A DNA stretch of 64,000 nucleotides from Caulobacter sp. NIBR1757. Its GTDB lineage: Bacteria > Pseudomonadota > Alphaproteobacteria > Caulobacterales > Caulobacteraceae. How positions within the stretch are numbered: position 1 is the first letter of the stretch; each line of letters begins with the position of its first letter. Where the stretch lies: positions 3,298,501-3,362,500 of the forward strand of contig NZ_CP115463.1 in NCBI RefSeq assembly GCF_027912495.1. Direction: 5' to 3'. A model generated the notes under the pieces. It did no database searches. It was not told the origin of the DNA and saw only the letters and a program-made list of their open reading frames with translations. Positions 39,529 to 47,416 of this stretch are shown here, in pieces. The translations under genes were made by a program, and so were the position numbers.

Positions 39529-40556
39529 CAGCCGGCTCCGAACTGGGTAAACAGCTGGTTCCACTGGCCGCAGACGGCGGCCTGGCTGAACTCGGCCTCG
39601 ACCCGGGCATGACCATTCTGGATCAGCCGGATACGCTGCATGGGGTCGGCGAGCAAGGCGGCGGTGCGCTCGGCCAGGGCCACATCGTCGTCGATGGGAA
39701 TCAGCAGGCCATCCTGGCCGTCCCGGATCAGGGCCTTGGGGCCCTGGCTCTCGGCGGCAACGACGGGCAGACCGTGCGCCCAGGCCTGTATGACCACATT
39801 GCCCAGCGGCTCGTAGCGCGAGGGGAACAGGCAGACGTCAGCCGTGCGATAGAGGGCCGAGGCGTCGTTTCGCCAGCCGAGGAACCGCACCCGGTCCAGC
39901 ACGCCCAGCGAACTGGCCAAAGCCTTGAGCTGCTCTTCCAGCGGCCCCACGCCGGCGATCCACAGATAGGCGTCGGGCAGGCTCCGGAGGGCCTTCAGCG
40001 ACACATCATGCGCCTTGGCGGTGTGCAGCCGACCCATGCCGAGCAGCAGCGGCACGCCTTCAGGCGTATCCAGGCTGGCGCGATCGACCGGCGTCACCTC
40101 GTCCGGCGCGGCGGCGAAGTTGGGGATGTAGCGCACCCTGTCGGCCGGCCAGCCCTGGCCGATCACCCAGTCCACGATATCCTGGGTATTGCCGACCAGA
40201 TGGTCGAAGCCCTGATAGTTCTTGAGCTTGTAATAGCCGCCCAGCCGCCCGATCCGGGCCCAAGGTCCCTTCGGGGTATGGCGCGCCGCCCGGTTCATCC
40301 AGGCGACCAGCAGTCTGGCATTGACGTCCCTGGCCATGGCCGAGACGCCGGGACGGGTCAGAAAGTCGATCGGGCCGCCGAAGCTGAAGGTGCGGGCCGG
40401 CACGCCGGCGGCGGCGAGCGCCTTCTCGCGGCCGGCATTCTTGCGGATCGCCGCCGCCTGGTCGGGGCCACCGACGCGCAGGGCGCTGACCAGCTGCACG
40501 AAGTAGAGCTCCGCCCCGCCCTCGCCACCGGATCCCAGAAGATGCAGCACGCTCAT
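39528..40556 (-). CDS. Glycosyltransferase family 4 protein
   Basis: 342 residues. N-terminal 'HLLGSGGEGGAELYFVQLVS' is the usual acceptor-side start of GT4 enzymes. The C-terminal domain has 'PLLLGMGRLHTAKAHDVSL', 'LWIAGVGPLEEQL', 'DVCLFPSRYEPLGNVVIQAW' with the EX7E-like donor site, and 'GLPVVAAESQGPKALI'. It should transfer a sugar from a nucleotide donor in the cytoplasm. It is the first gene of the three-gene operon. Confidence 0.92.
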   Translation of the reverse strand: MSVLHLLGSGGEGGAELYFVQLVSALRVGGPDQAAAIRKNAGREKALAAAGVPARTFSFGGPIDFLTRPGVSAMARDVNARLLVAWMNRAARHTPKGPWARIGRLGGYYKLKNYQGFDHLVGNTQDIVDWVIGQGWPADRVRYIPNFAAAPDEVTPVDRASLDTPEGVPLLLGMGRLHTAKAHDVSLKALRSLPDAYLWIAGVGPLEEQLKALASSLGVLDRVRFLGWRNDASALYRTADVCLFPSRYEPLGNVVIQAWAHGLPVVAAESQGPKALIRDGQDGLLIPIDDDVALAERTAALLADPMQRIRLIQNGHARVEAEFSQAAVCGQWNQLFTQFGAG

Positions 40557-40665
40557 CGGCGCCGACCCTAGAGCGCGAGGCCGCCGAACGGAACCTCCGT
40601 TGCGTCACGATGGGCAAACTTTTGGGAGGCGCCTGGCGGCAAGCGCCAGCAGCGTCCCAAGACGC

Positions 40666-40694
40666 TTGATGGGTGAGGATTCAGTCCCTATAAG
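40666..40694 (+). promoter_or_regulatory. Promoter of tRNA-Met
   Basis: TTGATG (40666-40671) and TATAAG (40689-40694) with a 17-bp spacer, 32 nt before the mature tRNA. Confidence 0.65.
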
Positions 40695-40726
40695 GCGCGC
40701 CTCCCGTCGGGATGGGCGCAGCCTAT

Positions 40727-40803
40727 GGCTGGGTAGCTCAGATGGTTAGAGCGGTGGATTCATAACCCACAGGTCGGCGGTTCGATCCCGCCCCCAGCTA
40801 CCA
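40727..40803 (+). tRNA. tRNA-Met (anticodon CAT)
   Basis: 77-nt cloverleaf. The acceptor arm GGCTGGG pairs with CCCAGCT (one G-U), and CCA is encoded. The anticodon loop TTCATAA gives CAT, and the T arm contains GGTTCGATCCC. It lacks the three G-C pairs of an initiator anticodon stem (GTGGA/CCCAC), so elongator Met is most likely. Confidence 0.92.
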
Positions 40804-40850
40804 TCCCGACGCCTGAATTTCTTTATTATACATTGGTCGAGCTAGCGGTC

Positions 40851-41279
40851 ATGACACAATACAAACCGCCAAAGCCGCCGCTGTCGCTCAAAAGCACGCC
40901 CAGGTATGGCCAAGTATATTGGTGCGACTTTTCGATCTCCAACGTCCTGCCGGAGTTTGACGACGTCCACCCGGTCGTGATCATTCGTTCAGGCCAAAGC
41001 CTCGACCGGCCTCACGTGGTGCTCCCGATGACCTCAAGGGACCATGAGGGTGATGTCTACGCCTACCCCCTGCCGAACAATCCCAATCCGAAGCATCCCG
41101 AGACAACGAGTTGGGTGATCTGCAATCAACCCTACACCGTCGCATCCGAGCGGCTTCGACCCATGCGGGATCGCTACAATAACAACGCGTTTCCGACGTT
41201 GCCGACGTCGGATCTTCGGGAGATCGGAATTCTCCTTCGCTTGGCGCTGAGACGTTTGCTGACGGATTCCGTGTCGTAG
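40851..41279 (+). CDS. PemK/MazF-like toxin protein without a visible antitoxin
   Basis: 142 residues from ATG 40851; an in-frame TTG at 40833 is less likely. 'RYGQVYWCDFSISNVLP', 'HPVVIIRSGQSL', 'HVVLPMTSRDHEG' and the late 'TLPTSDLREIGILLRLALRR' follow the order of the PemK/MazF fold (an SH3-like barrel that cuts mRNA). The match is to the divergent single-gene branch, so the toxin function is an inference. It begins 48 nt after the tRNA-Met 3' end and is less G+C-rich than its neighbours, which suggests integration at the tRNA. No antitoxin-sized gene adjoins it. Confidence 0.65.
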   Translation: MTQYKPPKPPLSLKSTPRYGQVYWCDFSISNVLPEFDDVHPVVIIRSGQSLDRPHVVLPMTSRDHEGDVYAYPLPNNPNPKHPETTSWVICNQPYTVASERLRPMRDRYNNNAFPTLPTSDLREIGILLRLALRRLLTDSVS

Positions 41280-41304
41280 CGTCGCCCGCGCTTTGCGGTT
41301 TGGA

Positions 41305-41333
41305 TTGCATTTCGCGCCGCAGCAGACTACATT
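41305..41333 (+). promoter_or_regulatory. Promoter of the small-RNA candidate
   Basis: TTGCAT (41305-41310) and TACATT (41328-41333) are separated by exactly 17 bp. Transcription is predicted to begin near 41340. Confidence 0.55.
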
Positions 41334-41339
41334 GACCGT

Positions 41340-41425
41340 ACGGCCCTGAGGCCGCTGGACTTCGGTCCTTGCCCTCGCGAGAGGGCCTGAGAAGAGGCTG
41401 GATGCGTCTGCATCCAGCCTTTTTC
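41340..41425 (+). ncRNA. Candidate small RNA with four tetraloop hairpins
   Basis: About 86 nt between the toxin-like gene and a convergent coding region. It contains, in order, CGGCC-CTGA-GGCCG (41341-41354), GGAC-TTCG-GTCC (41357-41368, a UUCG loop), GCCCTC-GCGA-GAGGGC (41371-41386, a GNRA loop) and an 11-bp perfect stem with loop GTCT (41395-41420) that runs into five Ts. Only a few bases separate the stems. I recognise no named RNA family. The regular spacing of stable tetraloops, the promoter and the terminator together argue for a discrete transcript. Confidence 0.65.
41395..41424 (+). terminator. Intrinsic terminator of the small-RNA candidate
   Basis: A perfect 11-bp stem (41395-41405 with 41410-41420), loop GTCT and tail TTTTT then CGTT. 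The opposite strand has no matching U-run, so the direction is plus. Confidence 0.85.
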
Positions 41426-41440
41426 GTTCTTACTGGCGGG

Positions 41441-42955
41441 TCAGGCGGCGGCGGAGCTCTGCCCGGCCTGGGCCTCGCGGTCGCCGTTCAGCACCTTGTC
41501 GAAGACGGTCAGCAGGCGCTCGGCCTTGATCGGTTTTTCGACGACGTCGTTCATGCCGGCGGCGATGTAGTCGCGCACGTCGGAGGGATCGGCGTTGGCG
41601 GTCAGGGCGACGATGGGCACGACGCCGGCCGGCCCCGGCAGGGCGCGGATGGCGCGGGTGGCGGCGACCCCGTCCATGCGCGGCATCTTGATGTCCATCA
41701 GGATCAGGTCGTAGCAGCCGATGGTGGCCATCTCCACGGCCTCGACGCCATCGACGGCCTGTTCGCTGGTGCAGTCGAACATCTCGCACAGGGCCTCGGC
41801 GACCATGCGGTTGGTGGCGTTGTCGTCGACGATCAGGATGTGGGCGGCGCTGGCGGCGATCATGCCGGCCGCCGGCGGGGCGGCCTGTTCGACGGACTCG
41901 GGCGCCAGCAGGCTGAAGACGACCGTGGCGCCGGACCCCGGATTGGTCTCGGCCCGGATGACCCCGTTCATGGCCCCGGCCAGACTCGCGGCGTGAGCCA
42001 TGCCAAAGCCGATGGCCAGCGGCTTCTCGCCGTCCAGGGCTTCGAAGATGCGGGCCAGGCGAGCAGGATCGGGGGTCTCGCCAGCGTCGCGGACGCGAGC
42101 TTCCAGGGCCAGGCCTTCCAGGGCCGGACGGGCGCTGAGGGTGACTTCGACGGCGCCGCGGCGGGTGGCGTTCAGGCCCCGCTCGACCAGGCCATCGAGC
42201 AGGTCGGCCAGACGGTCGGCATCAAGGTCGGCGGCCAGTTCAGGCGCGCCGTCATAGGCGGTCAGCAGGGTGACGCCGGCGGTGGCGGCGCGGGCGGCCC
42301 AGCGGGCCTCCAGACTGTCGATGATCTCGCGCAGCAGGGTCGGGCGGGGAACGAGCGGCGCCAGGCCGGCCTCGGTGGCCTGTATGGCGCTGGCCCGGCG
42401 CATCAGCCGGTGGAGGTCGGCGAAACTGTCGGCCAGGGCCTGGGCGCAGCTCTTGCTGTCGGCCGGCAGGGGTTGGCGGACCAGGGCGTCGACGAAAGTC
42501 TGGGCGTCGTCCAGCTGGCGCAGGATCTCGGCGGCCAGCACCTGGGTGGTGGCGACGGTGGCGTCATGCAGAGCCCGCGAGCGGTCATCGCGCGCGGTCA
42601 GCAGGTTTACCGCCGTGCCGACGCCAAGATAGAGGCCCGCCTCGGTGACGATATAGCCGGCGTTGAGGGCCTGGCAGTTCTCGGCCAGCATCTCGTCGCG
42701 GAAGGCGCTGGCGCGCATGGCGCCATCGACGACCAGCGGGGCCAGGTCCATGACCGAGGCGACCGGCGTGGTTCCGGGCGGGGCGGCGGCCTCGAAGGCC
42801 TGGCGGCGCAGCAGGCCGACCGGGTGGCCGTCGCTGTCGACCACGGCCAGCACCTGGGCGTCCGGCTGATCCTCGAAGGCCCGGCTGGCCGCCGCCACAT
42901 CCGCGTCGAGGCTCAGTGGCGCGCGGCGGTCGATCAGGCGGTCAAGGCGATCCAT
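41441..42955 (-). CDS. CBS-like / degenerate histidine-kinase / receiver protein
   Basis: 504 residues. Residues 1-125 resemble a CBS pair ('VLAVVDSDGHPVGLLRRQAF'). A helical DHp-like region follows, with a possible His130 in 'RALHDATVATTQ'. The ATPase-like region is altered: the N-box reads 'DGLVERGLNAT' with Arg259 where the Mg-binding Asn is expected, and G1 reads 'RDAGETP' without the second Gly. G2 is 'AIGFGMAHAASLAG'. The C-terminal receiver is intact: 'ILIVDDNATNRM', Asp421 in 'LILMDIKMPRMDG', 'IVALTANA', and Lys474 in 'VVEKPI'. It probably receives phosphate rather than making it. The start at 42955 agrees with the domain order. Confidence 0.85.
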   Translation of the reverse strand: MDRLDRLIDRRAPLSLDADVAAASRAFEDQPDAQVLAVVDSDGHPVGLLRRQAFEAAAPPGTTPVASVMDLAPLVVDGAMRASAFRDEMLAENCQALNAGYIVTEAGLYLGVGTAVNLLTARDDRSRALHDATVATTQVLAAEILRQLDDAQTFVDALVRQPLPADSKSCAQALADSFADLHRLMRRASAIQATEAGLAPLVPRPTLLREIIDSLEARWAARAATAGVTLLTAYDGAPELAADLDADRLADLLDGLVERGLNATRRGAVEVTLSARPALEGLALEARVRDAGETPDPARLARIFEALDGEKPLAIGFGMAHAASLAGAMNGVIRAETNPGSGATVVFSLLAPESVEQAAPPAAGMIAASAAHILIVDDNATNRMVAEALCEMFDCTSEQAVDGVEAVEMATIGCYDLILMDIKMPRMDGVAATRAIRALPGPAGVVPIVALTANADPSDVRDYIAAGMNDVVEKPIKAERLLTVFDKVLNGDREAQAGQSSAAA

Positions 42956-43055
42956 GGGGGCGGTCTCGTGGGGCCGCGGGCCGTTCTGACCTGCAGGCTT
43001 GGAGAGTGATCCTGCACCATCGCGCTTTCAGACAGGTTAAGCCCGCCAACGCGCA

Positions 43056-43089
43056 AAGAAAAAGCGGCGGAGACCGAGGTCTCCGCCGC
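43056..43089 (-). terminator. Intrinsic terminator of the third TBDR gene
   Basis: A 12-bp stem (43089-43078 with 43075-43064 on the minus strand; the innermost pairs must open to make a loop) followed by TTTTTCTT, 28 nt after the stop. Confidence 0.85.
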
Positions 43090-43116
43090 CCTTAGTTCAA
43101 GATATCGGCGTTCGGC

Positions 43117-46002
43117 TTACATGCCGAAGGTCTTGGTGACCGAGATGCCGAAGGTGCGCGGCTCGCCATAGAACCCGTTCCGGAACAGACCGGAGGAGTC
43201 GTCGGTCAGGTAGGTGTCGGTCAGGACTTCCTCGTCCGTCAGGTTCTTGACGTAGAGTTCGAACGACAGACCCCAGCCCTCGTTGGCCACGGTGAAGGTC
43301 GCGTTGACGTTGCTCCAGGCGTCGAGCTTGTCGGCCTTGGAGTTGTAGATCCGCGAGTAGGTTTCGGTCTGGTGGTAGTAGTCACCACGCAGGGTCGCAT
43401 CCCAGTCACCCCATTGCATCGAGTACTGCGCACCCAGCGACACGGTGAAGTGCGGCGAGTTGGGCAGTTCGTTGCCTTCCAGGTTGACCGTGACGCCATC
43501 GCTGACGGCGCCGAACGCCCCGGCGCAAAGGCCGAAGATGGCGAACGGGTTGCCGGCCGAGGCGGCCAGGGCAGCCTGGGCCTGGGCGGTGGTCACCACA
43601 CAGTTGGAGGCGTTCTGGGCCTTGACGACCCAGAGGCCGGCCTGGCCCTGGGTGCGATCGAAGGTATCGATCGACTCGCTCTCGCCGATCTCGGTGTGCA
43701 GGTAGCCGATGTTGGCGTTGAGCCGCAGGTTATCGATCGGGGCCCAGATGGTTTCGAGTTCGAGGCCGTAGATTTTGGCGTCGATGTTCTCGTTGACCGA
43801 GGTGCGGTTCACGATCTTCGAAACCTGGTAGCCGATGTAGTCGTAGTGGAAGCCGGTGACGTTGGCGACCACGCGACCTTCGTCGAAGGTGTTCTTCGAA
43901 CCGAATTCCCAGGCGTCCACGAACTCGGGCGCGAAGGTCGGCGGCGGGCAGCCGACGCCGGTGGAGCAGGCCGGGTTCACACCGCCGCCCTTGTAGCCAC
44001 GCGAATAGCCACCGTAGATCAGGTTGTTGTCGGTGAGCTTGTAGTCAGCGACCAGGCGGCCGGTGAACTCTTCGAAGTCGGCTTCCAGGATCGGCGTGGT
44101 GGCGCTGAGCGGGATGCCGCTGCCCGCCGAAGCCAGGACGACCGGGCGGTTTTCCACGAGCTTGCGGTCATGGGTGTAACGCAGACCACCGGTGATCTTC
44201 AGCGCGTCGGTCAGTTGCCAATAGACTTCACCGAAGGCCGCGCGGGACTTCAGGTGATAGGCGCCGGTGTTGTCATAGTAGTTGTGGCCGAGCCGCTTCG
44301 GATCGGCATTCGGGTCGATGTAGATACAGGCCGGGTTGGTCGCGGCGCAGTTGGCCGAGCCGGTGTTCAGGACGTTCTGAATCTGGGCGTAGGCGGTGAG
44401 GGTGTTGCCCATCACGTAGTAGTCGCCGTCAGACTTGTAGTCCAGGTAGATGCCGCCGATGTTGAAGTTCAGCGGCCCGTCGAAGTTCGACTGCAGGCGC
44501 AGTTCCTGGGAGAAGTTCTCGCTCGTGCCGCCGGAGATGTCGGCGGTGGCGAAGCGGTTCAGGGCTCCGACCTGCGGGTCGTTGACAACACCGCCGGGGA
44601 ACAGGCCGGCATAGATGTTCGGGTAGGCCGCGTTGGCGGCGGCGATGACCGCCGGATTGGAGGCGACGGCGGTTGCGCAGGCGCCGACCGTCGTGCCGCA
44701 GTTGGCGATCTGCTGTCCCGAGATGACGGCCGCGGCCACGGCCGAACCGAACGCGTTGACCGGGTTCGGCGAGGTGTTGAAGTTCTCGTTCGGAACGATC
44801 CGGTTGTAGTCCTGGCGGGTGTAGAGGCTGTTCTCCGAATAGCTGGTCAGCGCCGTGACGGTCAGCGAGTCGGTGATGTCCCATTCCGCGTTGAACTGGA
44901 AGATGTCCGTCTCGGCCTGATAGACCGGATCGAACGAGGACTGGATGTTCCGGATGTTCTTGTCCTGCATCTGGAACACGCCGCCGGCGCTGGTGAAGGC
45001 GTCGCCCTGGGTCAGCCCGCTGAGGGCCCCGAAGATGCCGCCGAGCGTCGCGCGGGTGTCCGGCGTGCCCAGGATGTTCGGATCGTTGACCGAGGTCGCC
45101 TGACAGCCCTGGCTGAAGAGGCCGCGCTGGATTTCGGCGATCGGCGCGATGCCCGAGTAGCCGGTGCCGCCGATGTTGGCCGGACCCGGGTCCTTGACGC
45201 AGAGCTGCTTGCCGATGCGCGAACGCTTGTCGTCTTCCTCGAAGTGATCCCACAGCAGGAAGGTGCGGAAGGTGTCGCTCGGCTCGAAAGAGACGGTGAT
45301 GCGGGTGTTCCACAGGTCACGGTCGTCGACGTCGTTGCCGGTCGTCAGGTTGTCGCCGTAGCCGTCGCGCTGCAGGAAGGCCGCCGCGCCGCGGATGGCG
45401 ATCATGTCGCCGATCGGCACGTTGATCATGCCGCGCAGCTTCTTGGCGTTGTAGTTGCCGTACTCGGCCCTGATCAGGGCTTCGAAGCTGTCGGTCGGCT
45501 TGGAGCTGATGACGTTGACGACACCGCCGGTGGCGTTACGGCCGTACAGCGTGCCTTGCGGGCCGCGCAGGACTTCGACGCGCTCAAGGTCGAAGAATTC
45601 CGACTCGAAGAGGTTGTTGGCGGTCAGCGGGGCGTTGTTCAGGTGGATGCCGGTGCCGGCGTCACCGGAACCGGCCACCAGCTTGGAGCCGACGCCGCGG
45701 ATCTGGAAGTTGTAGCCGGTGAAGTTCCCCTTGGAGAAGTTCACGTTCGGGATGGCCAGAACCAGGTTCGGACCGCCGTCGATCTTGGCCTTTTCCAGCG
45801 ATTCCTGGTTGAACGCCGACACCGCGATCGGAACGTCCTGGATGGCTTCCTCACGCTTCTGCGCCGTGATGATCAGTTCCCCGACGGTGTTGCCGGTATC
45901 CTTCTCATCATCTTGAGCAAAGGCCGGAGCGGCCACGGCCATAATGGCAAAGGCGGAGACGCCAACAGCCAGCGTCCTCCGCAGGCGCAGAGAATTGTGC
46001 AT
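43117..46002 (-). CDS. TonB-dependent outer-membrane receptor 3
   Basis: 961 residues from ATG 46002, with GGGAGGG 7 nt upstream. The signal peptide ends 'AAPAFA|QDDEK'. The TonB box-like segment 'VGELIITAQKREEAIQDVPI' and plug 'ERVEVLRGPQGTLYGRNATG' place it in the large FecA/iron-complex-like subgroup common in Sphingomonadales and Caulobacterales. This differs from receptors 1 and 2, which have LRGLG and GASSIYG-type plugs. The barrel ends 'FGISVTKTFGM'. The ligand could be a siderophore, terpenoid, sugar or other compound. No adjacent gene indicates which. It is monocistronic. Confidence 0.95.
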   Translation of the reverse strand: MHNSLRLRRTLAVGVSAFAIMAVAAPAFAQDDEKDTGNTVGELIITAQKREEAIQDVPIAVSAFNQESLEKAKIDGGPNLVLAIPNVNFSKGNFTGYNFQIRGVGSKLVAGSGDAGTGIHLNNAPLTANNLFESEFFDLERVEVLRGPQGTLYGRNATGGVVNVISSKPTDSFEALIRAEYGNYNAKKLRGMINVPIGDMIAIRGAAAFLQRDGYGDNLTTGNDVDDRDLWNTRITVSFEPSDTFRTFLLWDHFEEDDKRSRIGKQLCVKDPGPANIGGTGYSGIAPIAEIQRGLFSQGCQATSVNDPNILGTPDTRATLGGIFGALSGLTQGDAFTSAGGVFQMQDKNIRNIQSSFDPVYQAETDIFQFNAEWDITDSLTVTALTSYSENSLYTRQDYNRIVPNENFNTSPNPVNAFGSAVAAAVISGQQIANCGTTVGACATAVASNPAVIAAANAAYPNIYAGLFPGGVVNDPQVGALNRFATADISGGTSENFSQELRLQSNFDGPLNFNIGGIYLDYKSDGDYYVMGNTLTAYAQIQNVLNTGSANCAATNPACIYIDPNADPKRLGHNYYDNTGAYHLKSRAAFGEVYWQLTDALKITGGLRYTHDRKLVENRPVVLASAGSGIPLSATTPILEADFEEFTGRLVADYKLTDNNLIYGGYSRGYKGGGVNPACSTGVGCPPPTFAPEFVDAWEFGSKNTFDEGRVVANVTGFHYDYIGYQVSKIVNRTSVNENIDAKIYGLELETIWAPIDNLRLNANIGYLHTEIGESESIDTFDRTQGQAGLWVVKAQNASNCVVTTAQAQAALAASAGNPFAIFGLCAGAFGAVSDGVTVNLEGNELPNSPHFTVSLGAQYSMQWGDWDATLRGDYYHQTETYSRIYNSKADKLDAWSNVNATFTVANEGWGLSFELYVKNLTDEEVLTDTYLTDDSSGLFRNGFYGEPRTFGISVTKTFGM

Positions 46003-46375
46003 TCTAACCCTCCCCGGGCGCCGCCGGCCTCGAATGGGCCTGAACTGCGGTCGCCGTGTGTTTCCTCAGTGCCGCGTCTTGATTGCTGTCGGGGACGCGC
46101 GACACTTCCCCGCAGCTTCCCTTGATGACATACGCGCGTTTGAAGACTGTCAACGGGTTGCGGCTAGGTGATCACCGATAGGTTACGGCTTTTCACCTGA
46201 CTGTGGCCCAATAAACGCGCCGTTTTCCTGCCCTTGGGCGACTTCCTCCATCCTCAGGAGAATTGACGTGGCGGAAGCTGACCCGACGACAGTCAAAACC
46301 CGCGCGACAACTTGAGTCGCTGGCTTTCCGCTGCGGGAGTTCCAGCCGTGGCCGCCTTCCTGTAGACCCCGGCGC
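46003..46375. other. Intergenic region between TBDR 3 and queE
   Basis: 373 bp without a supported gene. On the minus strand a perfect TTGACA lies at 46153-46148, but the best downstream hexamer (TATGTC, 46132-46127) is only 15 bp away, so it is a weak promoter candidate for the receptor. I see no riboswitch motif in front of queE. Confidence 0.4.
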
Positions 46376-47008
46376 ATGAGTTATGCGGTCAAGGAGATCT
46401 TCCTCACCCTGCAGGGCGAGGGCGGCCAGGCGGGCAAGGCGGCGGTGTTCTGCCGCTTCGCCGGCTGCAATCTGTGGTCCGGCCGGGAGAAGGACCGGGC
46501 CTCCGCCGTCTGCACCTTCTGCGACACCGATTTCGTCGGGACCAATGGTCCGGGCGGCGGCCGCTTCAAAACGGCGGAGAAACTGGCCGAGGCGGTCGAG
46601 GCCGCCTGGACCGGCGGGCCGGACGAGCGGCTGGTGGTCTGCACCGGCGGCGAGCCCCTGCTGCAGCTGGATCCGGCCGCCATCGAGGCCCTGCACGGGC
46701 GAGGCTTTGCCATCGCCGTCGAGACCAACGGCACCCTCCCCGCCCCCGTCGGCATCGACTGGGTCTGCGTCAGCCCCAAGGCCGACGCGCCCGTCGTCCA
46801 GACCCGGGGCCAGGAGCTGAAGCTGGTCTGGCCGCAGGTCGGGGTCGAACCCGAGCGCTTCGCCGGCCTCGATTTTGAGCGCTTCTACCTGCAGCCGATG
46901 GACGGTCCGGACCGTGAAGGCGCCACGGCGGCCTGCATCGCCTATTGCCTTTCGCACCCCAGGTGGCGTTTAAGCACGCAAACCCACAAATATCTCGGCA
47001 TCGCCTAG
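46376..47008 (+). CDS. queE: 7-carboxy-7-deazaguanine synthase
   Basis: 210 residues. A radical-SAM enzyme that rearranges carboxytetrahydropterin to 7-carboxy-7-deazaguanine on the way to queuosine. The QueE-specific cluster motif CX14CXXC is present (Cys31, Cys46, Cys49, with a further Cys26 in 'FCRFAGCNLW'). The N-terminus 'AVKEIFLTLQGEGGQAGKAA' and 'VCTGGEPLLQLD' are family signatures. The C-terminus 'WRLSTQTHKYLGIA' is also typical. It lies 36 nt before queD. Confidence 0.96.
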   Translation: MSYAVKEIFLTLQGEGGQAGKAAVFCRFAGCNLWSGREKDRASAVCTFCDTDFVGTNGPGGGRFKTAEKLAEAVEAAWTGGPDERLVVCTGGEPLLQLDPAAIEALHGRGFAIAVETNGTLPAPVGIDWVCVSPKADAPVVQTRGQELKLVWPQVGVEPERFAGLDFERFYLQPMDGPDREGATAACIAYCLSHPRWRLSTQTHKYLGIA

Positions 47009-47044
47009 GGCGTTTCGCCCGCGAGCCCCTATTTTCAGCCCCAG

Positions 47045-47416
47045 ATGACCACGCCCCAGTTCGAGATCACGAAGGCCGCCACCTTCGACGCCGCCCACCA
47101 TTTCCCCAATGGCCCGGAAGGCAGCCCCTACACGCGCCTGCACGGCCACAGCTTCCGGGTCGAGGCCACCGTGCGCGGCGAGATCAGCGGCCCGATGGGC
47201 TGGGTGACCGACCTGGGCGAACTGGACGCCGAGCTGAAGGCGGTCGCCGCCCAGCTCGATCATGGCCTGCTCAACGACAAGCCCGGGCTGCAGGTCCCAT
47301 CCCTGGAACATCTCTGCCTGTATTTCGCGACCGCGCTCAAGGACCGCTTCCCGGGCCTGTGCCGGGTGGTCATCTCGCGGCCGACGATCAACGAGAGCTG
47401 CGCGCTCTCACTCTAG
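47045..47416 (+). CDS. queD: 6-carboxytetrahydropterin synthase (QueD-type), catalytic Cys position replaced
   Basis: 123 residues of the PTPS/QueD family, converting dihydroneopterin triphosphate to carboxytetrahydropterin. Zinc-binding histidines are in 'FDAAHHFPNG' (His18/His19) and 'RLHGHSF' (His33, His35). In the usual CxxxHGH motif the Cys position is Tyr29 here ('PYTRLHGH'). 'LDHGLLND' and 'PTINESCALSL' are conserved. Adjacency to queE supports the queuosine assignment. The last 9 nt overlap the convergent receiver gene. Confidence 0.88.
   Translation: MTTPQFEITKAATFDAAHHFPNGPEGSPYTRLHGHSFRVEATVRGEISGPMGWVTDLGELDAELKAVAAQLDHGLLNDKPGLQVPSLEHLCLYFATALKDRFPGLCRVVISRPTINESCALSL

Noticed and set aside
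40586..40612. EcfG-type (GGAAC...CGTT) stress promoter before tRNA-Met
   Set aside because: GGAAC is present but no CGTT lies at the required 18-19 nt distance.
46190..46375. Possible structured RNA (RNase P-like GAGGAAGTC stretch or riboswitch) in the TBDR 3/queE gap
   Set aside because: The stretch is far too short for RNase P RNA, lacks the conserved GAGGAAAGTCCGGGC core, and neither preQ1 nor cobalamin riboswitch cores can be found.
46193..46957. 254-codon minus-strand frame opposite queE
   Set aside because: QueE is unambiguous on the plus strand; the antisense translation has no motif.
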